This document shows positions 18,543 to 26,439 of a stretch of 64,000 bases of DNA, piece after piece. Positions within the stretch are counted from its first letter, which is position 1. Each line of letters begins with the position of its first letter. The DNA comes from Anaerolineales bacterium (GTDB lineage Bacteria > Chloroflexota > Anaerolineae > Aggregatilineales > UBA2796): assembly GCA_015075625.1 (NCBI GenBank), contig JABTTZ010000001.1, positions 1,054,001 to 1,118,000 of the forward strand, read 5' to 3'. Made by a program: the position numbers and the translations under genes. The notes under the pieces are model-generated. The model did not search any database and had not been told where the DNA came from. It was given only the letters and a program-made list of their open reading frames with translations.

Positions 18543-19739
18543 GTGAAACATCGTCTTTACCCGTTTATCCTTGCGGGGGCGGCGGTGATCGCCCTCGGCA
18601 TTTTAGGCGTGCGCGGCTTGCGCGGCGCCCGTGCGCCGGAATACAGCGCCGATGTCGTTGCTGCGCTAGGGGGGAGCAGCACAGAAGGTTTTGCCCGCGC
18701 CCTCACCGTCCGTCCTTTTGTCTTTCCGGCTGACCACGCCGCGCATGGTGAATTTCAAACCGAGTGGTGGTACAACACGGGCAATCTCAGCACCGCTGAG
18801 GGGCGGCGCTTTGGGATTCACTTCACCATCTTCCGGCGGGCGCTCAGCCCGACCATGCCCAAACGAGACTCCGAGTGGGCGACGAATCAAGTCTATTTTG
18901 CCGACTTCGCCCTTGCCGATGTCAGCGCCAACCAATTTTACGTCTATGAGCGCTTCAGTCGCAGCGCGGCGGGGCTTGCTGGCGCTGAGCCTGACCCCGC
19001 CCAGGGTGTTCGGATTTGGCTTGAAGATTGGGCGATTCGCGGTACAGACAGCCAAGCCAGCGGCTTCCATCTGAAGGCGGGGGAGGGCGATATTGCCCTT
19101 GATCTGACGCTGCGCCCCACAAAACCGCCCGCTCTGCAAGGGGATCGCGGGTTGAGCCTGAAAAGCAGCATCGCCGGCAGCGCCAGCTATTACTACTCCC
19201 TGACGCGCAACGAGGCGCAAGGGACGATCACCGTGAAGGGGGAAACCTTCGTCGTCAGCGGCACGACATGGTTTGATCACGAGTTCAGCACAAGTGTTTT
19301 AGGCGAAAACGCCGTCGGGTGGGATTGGTTTTCCATCCAGTTGGACCATGGGCGGGAGGTGATGTTCTTTACCATTCGCCAGAAGGATGGCGGGGTAGAG
19401 CCAAACTCTCATGGAACACTGATTGAAGCGGACGGGACAACCCACGAACTCCCCCTGAGCGCCTATACGATCACGCCCTTAGGGACATGGGCAAGCGAGC
19501 GCACGGGCGCGGTGTACCCCTCCGGCTGGCGAATCACCATCCAGACGCCAACGGGCGACCTGCTTTTGGAAGGGACGCCGCTCCTCCTGAACCAGGAATT
19601 GAACACGACGACGGCCTATTGGGAGGGGGCGACGCGCTTCACTGGCACCGATGGCGGTGTGCCGGTCAGCGGTTATGGCTATGTGGAACTGACCGGGTAC
19701 AACCGCAGTCCGGCACAGCGGGAATACAGCCGCCAGTGA
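18543..19739 (+). CDS. Secreted lipocalin-like / CrtC-AttH family protein
   Basis: A 398-residue protein starting with GTG at 18543 and a signal peptide (residues ~5-25). The text 'HGEFQTEWWYNTGNL', then 'FGIHFTIFRRAL', 'NQVYFADFALAD' and the later 'GTTWFDHEFS' and 'GWDWFSIQLDHGREVMFF' are characteristic of the AttH/CrtC double-lipocalin family, which includes hydroxyneurosporene synthase and proteins linked to lipoprotein-type ABC exporters. No ABC exporter is adjacent, so neither role can be assigned. It is divergent from the kinase gene, 171 bases apart. Confidence 0.8.
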   Translation: MKHRLYPFILAGAAVIALGILGVRGLRGARAPEYSADVVAALGGSSTEGFARALTVRPFVFPADHAAHGEFQTEWWYNTGNLSTAEGRRFGIHFTIFRRALSPTMPKRDSEWATNQVYFADFALADVSANQFYVYERFSRSAAGLAGAEPDPAQGVRIWLEDWAIRGTDSQASGFHLKAGEGDIALDLTLRPTKPPALQGDRGLSLKSSIAGSASYYYSLTRNEAQGTITVKGETFVVSGTTWFDHEFSTSVLGENAVGWDWFSIQLDHGREVMFFTIRQKDGGVEPNSHGTLIEADGTTHELPLSAYTITPLGTWASERTGAVYPSGWRITIQTPTGDLLLEGTPLLLNQELNTTTAYWEGATRFTGTDGGVPVSGYGYVELTGYNRSPAQREYSRQ

Positions 19740-19764
19740 GCGGTGGCTGCTGTGTTGCCTCCTG

Positions 19765-20271
19765 TTAGCCCGTGCCTTCTTCGGCGGTTGGCACAAGCCG
19801 CTTGTAGGTGCGGTTGTGGTAAAGCAGGGGGGCTAAGTCAGGCTCGCTGTGAGCGGCGATGACCTCAGCGATGAAGATGGTGTGTGTCCCCGTCTCGATG
19901 CTGTTGACGACGGCGCAGTCGAACCAGGCAATCGCCCCCGCTAGGAGCGGCGATCCGGTCTCGGCTGTTGTGTAGGCGATGCCTGCAAAGCGATCGGTGA
20001 TCGTCTTATCAATCCCCGCAAAGCGGTTGGAGAGCGCCTCTTGCCCCTGCCCCAACATGGAGATGGCATACACGCCCGATTGCCGAACAAGGGCATGGGC
20101 ATAGGTATCTTTGTTCAGGCAGACGAGGACGGTGGGCGGTTCAAGGGCGACAGAGGTAAAACTACTGACGGTCATACCCGCCAACGCGCCCTGATGGTAG
20201 GTGGTGACGACGGTCACCCCTGTTGCCCATTGGCGCATGGCGGCACGCAGTACCTGAGACTCTACGGGCAT
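19765..20271 (-). CDS. Flavin reductase-like FMN-binding protein
   Basis: A 168-residue protein of the RutF/HpaC-like flavin reductase family: 'RQWATGVTVVTT', 'GMTVSSFTSVALEPPTVLVCLNK' and the 'FDCAVVNSIETGTHTIFIAEV' H-bearing strand are all present. It reduces FMN/FAD with NAD(P)H or binds FMN for a partner oxygenase; no monooxygenase is adjacent. A perfect 18-bp palindrome with a -10-like TATAAT lies upstream, so expression is probably controlled by a dimeric repressor. Confidence 0.85.
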   Translation of the reverse strand: MPVESQVLRAAMRQWATGVTVVTTYHQGALAGMTVSSFTSVALEPPTVLVCLNKDTYAHALVRQSGVYAISMLGQGQEALSNRFAGIDKTITDRFAGIAYTTAETGSPLLAGAIAWFDCAVVNSIETGTHTIFIAEVIAAHSEPDLAPLLYHNRTYKRLVPTAEEGTG

Positions 20272-20299
20272 GGCTGCCCTCCTTCTGGTAAACGAAATT

Positions 20300-20322
20300 T
20301 GTCATAATATTATGACATTATA
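20300..20322 (-). promoter_or_regulatory. 18-bp palindromic operator with overlapping -10
   Basis: TGTCATAATATTATGACA (20300-20317) is a perfect palindrome. Reading toward the flavin reductase, TATAAT (20322-20317) abuts it, so a bound dimer would sit over the start of transcription. It lies 29 bases before the ATG. The binder is unknown; MarR-, HxlR- or redox-type regulators use comparable sites. Confidence 0.6.
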
Positions 20323-20376
20323 ACAGGAGGGGAGAAGATGCCCCACAAGCGATTTTAGGGGCGAGGGAGTCACCCC

Positions 20377-20405
20377 TTGCCAAGCCGTGAGCAATCCCGT
20401 ATAAT
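20377..20405 (+). promoter_or_regulatory. Promoter of tRNA-Val
   Basis: TTGCCA (20377-20382), a 17-base spacer and TATAAT (20400-20405) place a start about 20 bases before the tRNA. Confidence 0.75.
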
Positions 20406-20434
20406 CACACTTACCCAATGAAGGTTGGGGCAAT

Positions 20435-20508
20435 GGGTCGTTAGCTCAGTTGGTTAGAGCGCGTCGTTGACATCGACGAGGTCAGAAGTTCGAGTCTTCT
20501 ACGACCCA
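20435..20508 (+). tRNA. tRNA-Val (anticodon GAC)
   Basis: Acceptor arm GGGTCGT pairs with ACGACCC; the D arm is TAGCTCAGTTGGTTAGA; the anticodon stem CGTCG/CGACG encloses TTGACAT, giving anticodon GAC; the T loop is TTCGAGT. The discriminator is A and CCA is not encoded in full. All four arms fold without mismatch. Confidence 0.95.
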
Positions 20509-20674
20509 CAACCAAACTCCCCAGTGAATCATCCGGCAGCCACGCCGGATGATTTGATTCTAGGCGGGGTTCACAGGGTTTGGGGTTTTCTCGCGGGTGG
20601 AGAGCAAACGCTAGGTTACACCAGCCACTTGCCCGTTGAGGGTACGGAAACGACACTAAGGCTTCGATACAACT

Positions 20675-20856
20675 ATTGCAGTACCCTCGTATTGCAGTAC
20701 CCTCGCTGGTTGAACGGCAACCAGCCTTCTTACAAGAAGGACGGGCGTAGGTTGATTTACCCCTTAATCACCGCAGCATACCCCATCGATAAGTCTATCG
20801 TGATGAGCAGGGCTGTCAACCACTAAGGGGTCAATTTCCATGAAAAATGCTGTAGG
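20675..20856 (+). repeat. Structured dispersed element, copy A
   Basis: One of four copies of an approximately 165-180 bp element (others at 28760, 29075, 40782). Landmarks in order: ATTGCAGTACCCTCG (here duplicated in tandem with a 16-base period), stem CTGGTTG/CAACCAG, hairpin CCTTCTT-AC-AAGAAGG, ACCCCTT that can pair with AAGGGGT 66 bases later, inner hairpin CGATA-AGTC-TATCG, and a GAAAAATGCTGTAGG end. Stem arms are kept between copies while loops vary. No transposase is associated. Confidence 0.85.
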
Positions 20857-20883
20857 TTGTGTTGAGCGTGTAATCTCAGTGAT

Positions 20884-20932
20884 CCCGCTGCTAAAGCAGC
20901 GGGCTGAAGGTAGCCCCCTTCGGGGCTTAAAA
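20884..20932. repeat. REP/BIME-like module
   Basis: CCGCTGCTAAAGCAGCGGG stem followed by GCCCCCTTCGGGGC stem and TTAAAA. Together with copy A it fills the 450-base gap between tRNA-Val and the copper genes; no gene is supported in that gap. Confidence 0.7.
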
Positions 20933-20958
20933 TCGAGTGTGGGGATGCGCTGGGCGGA

Positions 20959-21189
20959 CTAATTGATCGTCACGTTTGGCTGCGCGGGTGGATAGTTAAT
21001 CTCCACCAATTTGGCTTGGATTGCCTCCCATGTGGCGGGGTCTCCCCACGACACTTCAACGTGTTTCGTCGCTTGGTCAGCCTTGACGGTAACCACCCCC
21101 ACCACCTCGCTGAGTTCCTCTTGAATGGTGTGAACACAATGCCCACAGCTAATGTTCGGCACGACAACGGTTTTTGTCTCGTTTTTCAT
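20959..21189 (-). CDS. copZ: Copper chaperone-type heavy-metal-associated domain protein
   Basis: A 76-residue single HMA domain of ferredoxin-like fold. The metal loop is 'NISCGHCVHTI' with C15 and C18; CxxC is intact although the usual MT before it is replaced by IS. The ATG at 21189 gives the normal length for CopZ-like chaperones, which carry Cu(I) to P-type ATPases. It lies 19 bases downstream of csoR on the same strand, behind a CsoR operator, supporting copper. No copper ATPase is in the window. Confidence 0.82.
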   Translation of the reverse strand: MKNETKTVVVPNISCGHCVHTIQEELSEVVGVVTVKADQATKHVEVSWGDPATWEAIQAKLVEINYPPAQPNVTIN

Positions 21190-21208
21190 CCTAATCCGAC
21201 CTTTCTTT

Positions 21209-21481
21209 CTACAGGGTGTTCGCAAAAACTTCGCTCACTTCACGGAGCGCTTTCTCGCGCTCGGCGGCATCGTTGCCCTGCACGGCAGTGATCACACAGG
21301 TATGGAGATGATCTTCAAGAATCACTTGGCTCACCTTTGCCAACGCCGCTTGCGCCGCTTGAAGCTGCTTGATCACATCGATGCAGTAGCGATCCTCCTC
21401 AACCATCTGAAGAATTCCGTTCAGGTGTCCAAGTGTGCTTTTGAGCCGGTTGAGAACGGCTTTCTTTGTTGGTTGTTCCAT
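21209..21481 (-). CDS. csoR: Copper-sensing transcriptional repressor, CsoR family
   Basis: A 90-residue all-helical DUF156 protein. The Cu(I) ligands of CsoR are present with the same spacing as in the Mycobacterium tuberculosis protein (C36-H61-C65): here C33 (RYCIDV), H58 and C62 (EDHLHTC). The tyrosine before the first cysteine is also kept. The ATG at 21481 gives the family length and follows GGAGCG. A matching GC-rich operator lies 25-50 bases upstream, so the csoR-copZ operon should be autoregulated and induced by copper. Confidence 0.92.
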   Translation of the reverse strand: MEQPTKKAVLNRLKSTLGHLNGILQMVEEDRYCIDVIKQLQAAQAALAKVSQVILEDHLHTCVITAVQGNDAAEREKALREVSEVFANTL

Positions 21482-21505
21482 AGATGAACGCTCCGCTGAA
21501 TTCCT

Positions 21506-21531
21506 TACCCCCACCCCGCCGGGGTGGGCTT
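21506..21531 (-). promoter_or_regulatory. CsoR-type operator
   Basis: CCCACCCC (21510-21517), GCC, GGGGTGGG (21521-21528) form a perfect 8-bp inverted repeat inside outer TA...TA ends. The pattern matches the G-tract operator known for copper CsoR repressors. A -10-like TATAAG toward csoR overlaps its upstream edge. Confidence 0.8.
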
Positions 21532-21683
21532 ATAGAACAATAGCATAGAGCGCAATTCTTTCCAAGTGTCGGTATCCCTTGCGATTCACCCAGTTTCAGA
21601 CTCACCCTAAAGCGACTTCTCATTTTCATGCTACACTCTGTGGCGAGATCAGGGCGTTTTCAAGGTGTTCAACGGGGATTGTC

Positions 21684-23273
21684 ATGTCACGCGAACGAGT
21701 GCTGGTGGTGGACGATAGCGCCGATAACCGCGAGTTCATTGTCTCCGCCATTCTAAAACCAAATCAGTATGAGCCACTGGAAGCCCGTGATGGTGTGGAA
21801 TGTATGGAGATTGCCCGCAAAGAATCTCCCGACCTGATCTTGCTTGACCTGCAAATGCCGCGCTTGGATGGCTTAGGCGTGCTGGATGCGCTCCGTCGGG
21901 AAAATCTCGCCATTCCAGTTATCCTGATGACCTTTCACGGGTCGGAAGAAATTGCCGTTGAAGTATTCCGCAAGGGCGTTCGGGATTATGTCAAAAAGCC
22001 TTATACCCCAGAGGAAATGCTCCGCGCCATTGAAGGCAGCCTTACCGAGACGCGCCTTCGCCGCGAGAAAGAGGCGCTCACCGGACGCCTTCTTGCCGCC
22101 AACAAAGACCTTCACGCCCGCGTGAAAGAATTAAACACAATCTACACCATCGGCAAAAGTGTCACCGCCTTGCTTGATCCGGCGCAGCTTTTGGCACGGG
22201 TGGTTGAGGCGGCAGTGGTCGTCACCGGCGCAGAGGGCGGCAGCCTGATCTTGGCTGAGGAGGGCGATCTCATCCTGCGGGCGGTTAAACGGCGCGGGGA
22301 GGCACACGCCCGCCCCACCGCTGAAATCACCCAAGACCGTATTGCCGAACGCGCCATTCAAAGCGGGGAGATCGTCTCCCTGACCCCCCAGCAAATGACG
22401 CTGATGAAATCGCGCAACCCGAACGCCCCCCATGCCGTGATGTTCGTCCCGATCAAACTCAGCGGGCGGACGATTGGAGTCGTCGGCGTTGAAAACATTA
22501 CAGTGGCAAAGGCGTTTTCCGAACATGAGGGGGCGCTTGTCTCCGCCTTGGGAGATTACGCCGCTATCGCCATTGAGAACGCCCGCAACTTTCAGGCGTT
22601 GGAAGAAGCCAAAGAGCGCGAACAGATGCAGATTCGCCGCGCCTTCGAGCGCTATGCTGCCCCTAGTGTGGTGGATCGCATTTTGCGTGCGCCGGACGGT
22701 CTGACCCTTGGCGGGCAACGGCGCGAGGTGAGCATCCTCTTTGCCGATCTGCGCGGCTATACAAATTTCACCCAACAGGCGGCGCCGGAAAGCGTCGTTG
22801 AACTGCTGAACGCCTATATGACTTTGGCAGCGGAGGTGATCTTTGCCCGTGAGGGGACGCTGGATAACTACCTCGGCAGCACGATCATGGCGATCTTCAA
22901 TGCCCCGGAAGAACAAAGCGACCACCTCTACCGCGCTGTTGATGCGGCAATTGCCCTTCAGCACGCCATCCAAGAGATGAACGCCAAGCACAAGATAAGC
23001 CTTGCCTTAGGGATAGGGGTTGCCGTTGGCGAGGCAATTATCGGCAATGTGGGGACGCAGCGGGCGATGCATTATACGGCGTTGGGCGGGGTTGTTGGCA
23101 CGGCAAAGCGCCTTCAAGAACGCGCCGCCGCCGGACAAACTCTTGCCGAGGAAGAGGTCATCACCCGCTTGGGCGATCTTCTTGAGGCAGAGCGCTTAGG
23201 GGCAACAGGCGGGACATCCGAACAGGGACAGGTGGGGCAAGCTGTCGTTTACCTCATTAAGGGCTTGGCGTGA
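21684..23273 (+). CDS. REC-GAF-class III cyclase-like protein with eroded catalytic residues
   Basis: A 529-residue protein starting at ATG 21684 (GGGG upstream), where the receiver domain begins. REC (1-120) has D10/D11, phospho-acceptor D55, T83 and K104/K105. A coiled segment leads to GAF (~150-305) and a second coil to the cyclase homology domain (~345-515). Metal aspartate D355 (FADLRGYT) is present, but the second metal aspartate is S399 (LGST), the adenine-site Lys is N395, and the 'GDxVN' loop reads 'GGVVG' (G469, G472). R476 remains. Cyclase activity is therefore doubtful. It overlaps the thiD 3' end by 17 bases, tail to tail. Confidence 0.85.
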   Translation: MSRERVLVVDDSADNREFIVSAILKPNQYEPLEARDGVECMEIARKESPDLILLDLQMPRLDGLGVLDALRRENLAIPVILMTFHGSEEIAVEVFRKGVRDYVKKPYTPEEMLRAIEGSLTETRLRREKEALTGRLLAANKDLHARVKELNTIYTIGKSVTALLDPAQLLARVVEAAVVVTGAEGGSLILAEEGDLILRAVKRRGEAHARPTAEITQDRIAERAIQSGEIVSLTPQQMTLMKSRNPNAPHAVMFVPIKLSGRTIGVVGVENITVAKAFSEHEGALVSALGDYAAIAIENARNFQALEEAKEREQMQIRRAFERYAAPSVVDRILRAPDGLTLGGQRREVSILFADLRGYTNFTQQAAPESVVELLNAYMTLAAEVIFAREGTLDNYLGSTIMAIFNAPEEQSDHLYRAVDAAIALQHAIQEMNAKHKISLALGIGVAVGEAIIGNVGTQRAMHYTALGGVVGTAKRLQERAAAGQTLAEEEVITRLGDLLEAERLGATGGTSEQGQVGQAVVYLIKGLA

Positions 23274-24129
23274 GCGCCGCATCGTCCCGCCCCCGCTCTG
23301 GATCGACGCCATGCCAGAGCGTCGCTCGCCCTGCCCCTAGCCGCCAGCCCACTGCCGCCGCCAGCGCCCGCTGAAGGTAGCCTTGAGCCAGTCTGACGGC
23401 ATCCGGCAGCGCTGTGCCCTTCGCCAGTTCAGCGGTAATGGCGGCGCTGAAGGTGCAGCCTGTGCCGCGTGGGTTGTCTAAAGCAAGGCGCGGTGTCTCG
23501 TAGTGGTGCAATGTCCCCCCCACCGCCAAAATATCGATCATCACGCCGCTTGGCAAATGCCCCCCTTTGACCAAGACAGCGGGGAGGTTATACCGCGCAC
23601 AGAGTGCCAGCGCCGCCGCTGACATCTCCTCGGCGGTGGTGACCGCCCCTTCCAGCAGCAAACCACATTCGGTTAGATTAGGCGTGATGAGCGCCGCTTG
23701 GGGAAAAAGTGCCTCACGGTAGGCGGCAAGACCTGCCGCGTCCACCAGCCGCCGCCCATCACCCGCCACAAGGACAGGATCGACCACCAGCGGGGCGGCA
23801 AAGCCAGACTCCGCAAAAGCAGCCGCCACCGCCCGAATGGTTGGGGCATTGAACAGCAGCCCTGTTTTTGCCGCATCCGCACCCATATCCGTCAAGACCG
23901 CCCGCATCTGACGGGCAATAAACTCCGGCGGAAGGGGCTGTACAGCGTAAATTGCCTGTGAGTCTTGGGCAGTGAGTGCGGTGATCGCCAGCAGCCCATA
24001 GACCTGATGGGCGGCGAATGTTTTGAGGTCTGCCGCCACCCCCGCCGCCCCACTGGAATCGCTGGCGGCAATGGTCAGCGCCGTTGGTGGCGTTCGGACG
24101 GGGGGCGGCGAGTCAGCCGCGCTGGGCAT
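23257..24129 (-). CDS. thiD: Hydroxymethylpyrimidine/phosphomethylpyrimidine kinase
   Basis: A 290-residue ribokinase-fold enzyme that phosphorylates HMP and HMP-P in thiamine synthesis. Signatures are 'IAASDSSGAAGVAADLKTF', 'YGLLAITALTAQDSQ', 'DPVLVAGDG', 'ITPNLTECGLLL', 'VLVKGGH' and the anion-hole/catalytic 'NPRGTGCTFSAAI'. About 15 extra residues precede the core. The gene begins 2 bases after the receiver gene ends, so they are cotranscribed. Other thi genes are absent from the window. Confidence 0.92.
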   Translation of the reverse strand: MPSAADSPPPVRTPPTALTIAASDSSGAAGVAADLKTFAAHQVYGLLAITALTAQDSQAIYAVQPLPPEFIARQMRAVLTDMGADAAKTGLLFNAPTIRAVAAAFAESGFAAPLVVDPVLVAGDGRRLVDAAGLAAYREALFPQAALITPNLTECGLLLEGAVTTAEEMSAAALALCARYNLPAVLVKGGHLPSGVMIDILAVGGTLHHYETPRLALDNPRGTGCTFSAAITAELAKGTALPDAVRLAQGYLQRALAAAVGWRLGAGRATLWHGVDPERGRDDAALTPSP

Positions 24130-24131
24130 GG

Positions 24132-24518
24132 TTAGGCGTCGCTAGGAAGTGTTTTGCGAAGGGCGGTTTCTATTGTCTCACAGAGCATGGCGCGGGTGGC
24201 TGGTTTGCGCAGGAAATAATCGGCGCCAGCGTCTTGCGCTTGGGTTTCGATTATCTTGTCATGACTGGCGGTGTAGAAGATCACCGGAATGTGCGCGGCG
24301 CTGGCATCTGCCTTCAAGCGCGTACAGACCTCCAGACCGGTCATGTCGGGGAGCATGAAATCGAGCAGGATCACTCTGGGGGGATTGTATTCCACAGAGA
24401 TCAAGGTGTCATGCCCATTCATGACGCTTTCGATAGGGCGATTCAAGGGACGGAGCATGATCCGCAGCAGATCGAGCGTTTGCTGCTCATCATCGACAAT
24501 CAAAATGTGATCGGTCAT
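24132..24518 (-). CDS. Single-domain response regulator
   Basis: A 128-residue CheY-like receiver without an output domain: D9/D10 (IVDDEQ), phospho-acceptor D53 (LLDFMLPD), T83 region 'FYTASHD' and K109 (LRKP). It probably acts by protein contact or as a phosphorelay intermediate. It is the first gene of an operon with thiD, an unexpected partner. The orphan kinase at 8679 is a possible but unproven partner. Confidence 0.88.
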   Translation of the reverse strand: MTDHILIVDDEQQTLDLLRIMLRPLNRPIESVMNGHDTLISVEYNPPRVILLDFMLPDMTGLEVCTRLKADASAAHIPVIFYTASHDKIIETQAQDAGADYFLRKPATRAMLCETIETALRKTLPSDA

Positions 24519-24998
24519 ACAACGGTACTCAACATACTATGATTCACAAAATTCATATTCAGTCTAAAGGGTGATCTAAGAAAATGCAATGGTTTGGGGT
24601 TTCCCTTGTTGGATTCGCTGAAGGGCGCGAGAGAATCAAGCAGACAGACTTGCCCTTGCCCTACTCTCCCATAAGGGGAGGATAGGAAAAGGGTGAGGGC
24701 ATATTCAACCCGTGTGGAGGGTGTCCCTAGTAGACCATCAAGAAGATAACCATAGAAAGAGACGCCCTCATCCCCTCGCCCACAGAATTTCTCCCCTATT
24801 CCCTGTCTACGGGGAAAGGGGGAGAGATTCCCTCTCTTTAGTTTAGGGGGAGGGGATTAGGGTTTCCAAGCCCCGAAGGGGTGGTTACTCCTAGCCGCTG
24901 CTTTAGCGGCGGGCGCTCACGGGCGGCGCTGGGCGCAATGCCTTGCGCCCCTACGGGAATTACACTGACAACATACTCTAGCCTGCTCTAGCCTGCTC
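24519..24998. repeat. Intergenic repeat cluster
   Basis: No gene is supported. The gap holds 'TCTCCC...' C/G-rich tracts (24657-24850), and at 24863-24955 a REP/BIME-like module in reverse orientation: CCCCGAAGGGG stem, CCGCTGCTTTAGCGG stem, then GGGCGCAATGCCTTGCGCCC. Confidence 0.6.
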
Positions 24999-25700
24999 CT
25001 ATTGGGCTGGCGCTTTGCACAAAAACCAGTTTGAGGTGTCTACATCGGCGGCGCGGTATTCATACAGCGCCCGATTCCAGACAAAGGTGTAAACCCATCC
25101 GGGGGTGACAATACCATCCGTCGTGACGCCGACTTTCGGGCATTCCAACTGGCTGTTGCGGAACTCGCGGTATGCCCACTTCCAGCTATAGCGGGGCTGG
25201 TCAAAGTCGGCAAGGGTGATGTCCGCTTTCCCCACACGAGTCCCCAAATCTTGCAGAGCAAGGTTGAAGGTGTCTGGTGGGTCGGTGCGCGGTGGGTTGG
25301 TGGGAATAGCGGTCAGTTCATAGATCGCGCCTGTGGGGTTTGTGCAAAGCTTCAGGGAATCGGGCTTGCCAAACGCCACACGGTAATCGTACTCTTTGCC
25401 GCGCAGGACAAAAATAAATTGGTAGCCAATGACCTTCCCAGGGGTGGCAACCTCGCCCGCCAACGGACACTCCAGCGAGCTATCGGCAAAATCGACCCCG
25501 CGCCATTCCCAACGGGAGGTAGGGTTGTCAAAATCGGCGAGGGCAAGCGTCCGCCCTAAGCGTGTGCCGAGGTCTTTCAGCGCCTCGTTAAATTCTGCCG
25601 GAGGGGTGCCGCCCTGCGCATGGGTCAGGCGTGCCGCCCCGACGATCAGCAGCGCAGCGGCTGTCAGCATCAGGGCAAAAACGAGAGGACGTTTGACCAT
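24999..25700 (-). CDS. Secreted protein with two copies of a ~84-residue cysteine-paired module
   Basis: A 233-residue protein with a signal peptide (residues ~7-28, ending at a THAQ-G type site). Residues 37-120 and 145-228 are clear tandem duplicates: both start 'FN.AL.DLGTR.G', share 'LADFD.P...W.W', 'LECP' and an aromatic 'Y.F....EYR' strand, and each has two cysteines at matching places (C78/C119, C187/C228) that could form one disulfide each. I do not recognise a named domain. It is a single gene upstream of the tmRNA terminator, on the same strand. Confidence 0.7.
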   Translation of the reverse strand: MVKRPLVFALMLTAAALLIVGAARLTHAQGGTPPAEFNEALKDLGTRLGRTLALADFDNPTSRWEWRGVDFADSSLECPLAGEVATPGKVIGYQFIFVLRGKEYDYRVAFGKPDSLKLCTNPTGAIYELTAIPTNPPRTDPPDTFNLALQDLGTRVGKADITLADFDQPRYSWKWAYREFRNSQLECPKVGVTTDGIVTPGWVYTFVWNRALYEYRAADVDTSNWFLCKAPAQ

Positions 25701-25825
25701 AGGGGTATCTCCTTGATCTGAAACCTGAATTCGTCACTACTGGGGAGAAGTGTATCATAGGCGACGGGAAAAGCATCCGGCGGGTTGCATTCTTGGATTT
25801 TTCTTAGCGTTGGTCAACCTTAGAT

Positions 25826-25860
25826 AACAAAATCCCCCCACTATCACGATAATGGGGGGA
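25826..25860 (-). terminator. Intrinsic terminator of tmRNA
   Basis: TCCCCCCA (25853-25860 read on the minus strand) pairs with TGGGGGGA (25833-25840), with an inner TAT/ATA pair around a CACG/CGTG tetraloop, followed on the minus strand by TTTTGTT. The U run on that strand only gives the direction. Confidence 0.8.
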
Positions 25861-25869
25861 CTTTGTTGT

Positions 25870-26268
25870 TAGTGGAGGTGGGCGACTCTGCCATCGCCGT
25901 CCACGATAACTCTCCCGTCCGCGTCTACAAGCGTAGTCAGGCTATTTGTGTGTCGTCGGTGGCAACCCCGCCCAACAGGGTCTCGCCACGGACCAGCCAG
26001 TGATCTTTTGCCTCGTTTATCGGCGTTGCAAGGCAGCATCCCGGTCTTTGTCACGCCTGCGTCCGACCCAACCGGGCATGGTTCGGGGCAGACGCGCTAA
26101 CGCTTTAGGTTAGCTGTCCGGTTTCGTTATCGCTTAGGCAGCGAGAGCGAGACGCGGAGCAACAGTGTTCTTGTTGCCAGTTATGGTTTGCACATTTGTT
26201 AACTAGGGGACATGCGCCCCGGCTTGCAGCTTACGCTCAACCTACCGTGTCGAATCTAGTTCACCCCC
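25870..26268 (-). ncRNA. ssrA: Transfer-messenger RNA (tmRNA)
   Basis: The minus strand begins GGGGGTGAACTAGATTCGAC, the conserved tmRNA 5' end, and ends CACCTCC-A, which pairs with GGGGGTG to form the acceptor arm; full CCA is not encoded. 'TGACTACGCTTGTAGA' near the 3' side matches the conserved helix. The tag frame runs from GGC at 26178 to TAA at 26134 and encodes GNKNTVAPRLALAA, with the expected protease-signal end ALAA. The T arm is odd: stem GGCGA/TCGCC with an 8-base loop TGGCAGAG in place of the TTCGANT loop. A strong terminator follows. It rescues stalled ribosomes with SmpB. Confidence 0.92.
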
Positions 26269-26439
26269 GTATGGTTAAGACATCTCTAGAATACCATAAA
26301 AATGGCACCGTGTACAGAGGCGAAAGGTGGGGGCGATCTACCACTTGTGCGAATCGGTCACTTGGAAAAGACTGCTCCTTTTGGCACAATTAACGCCATT
26401 CCTAGACGTATACCCTGTGATGAGGTGTTGACAATTTCC

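Noticed and set aside
20467-20826. A 119-codon open frame starting within tRNA-Val
   Set aside because: It overlaps the tRNA and is otherwise made of dispersed element copy A; no family-like text.
25869-26054. A 61-codon minus-strand frame with DADGRV.../DGDGRV text
   Set aside because: It lies inside tmRNA and only reflects the 3' part of that RNA.
26429-26434. TTGACA just before serA as a -35 box
   Set aside because: It lies 5 bases from the chosen ATG, too close to drive that gene.
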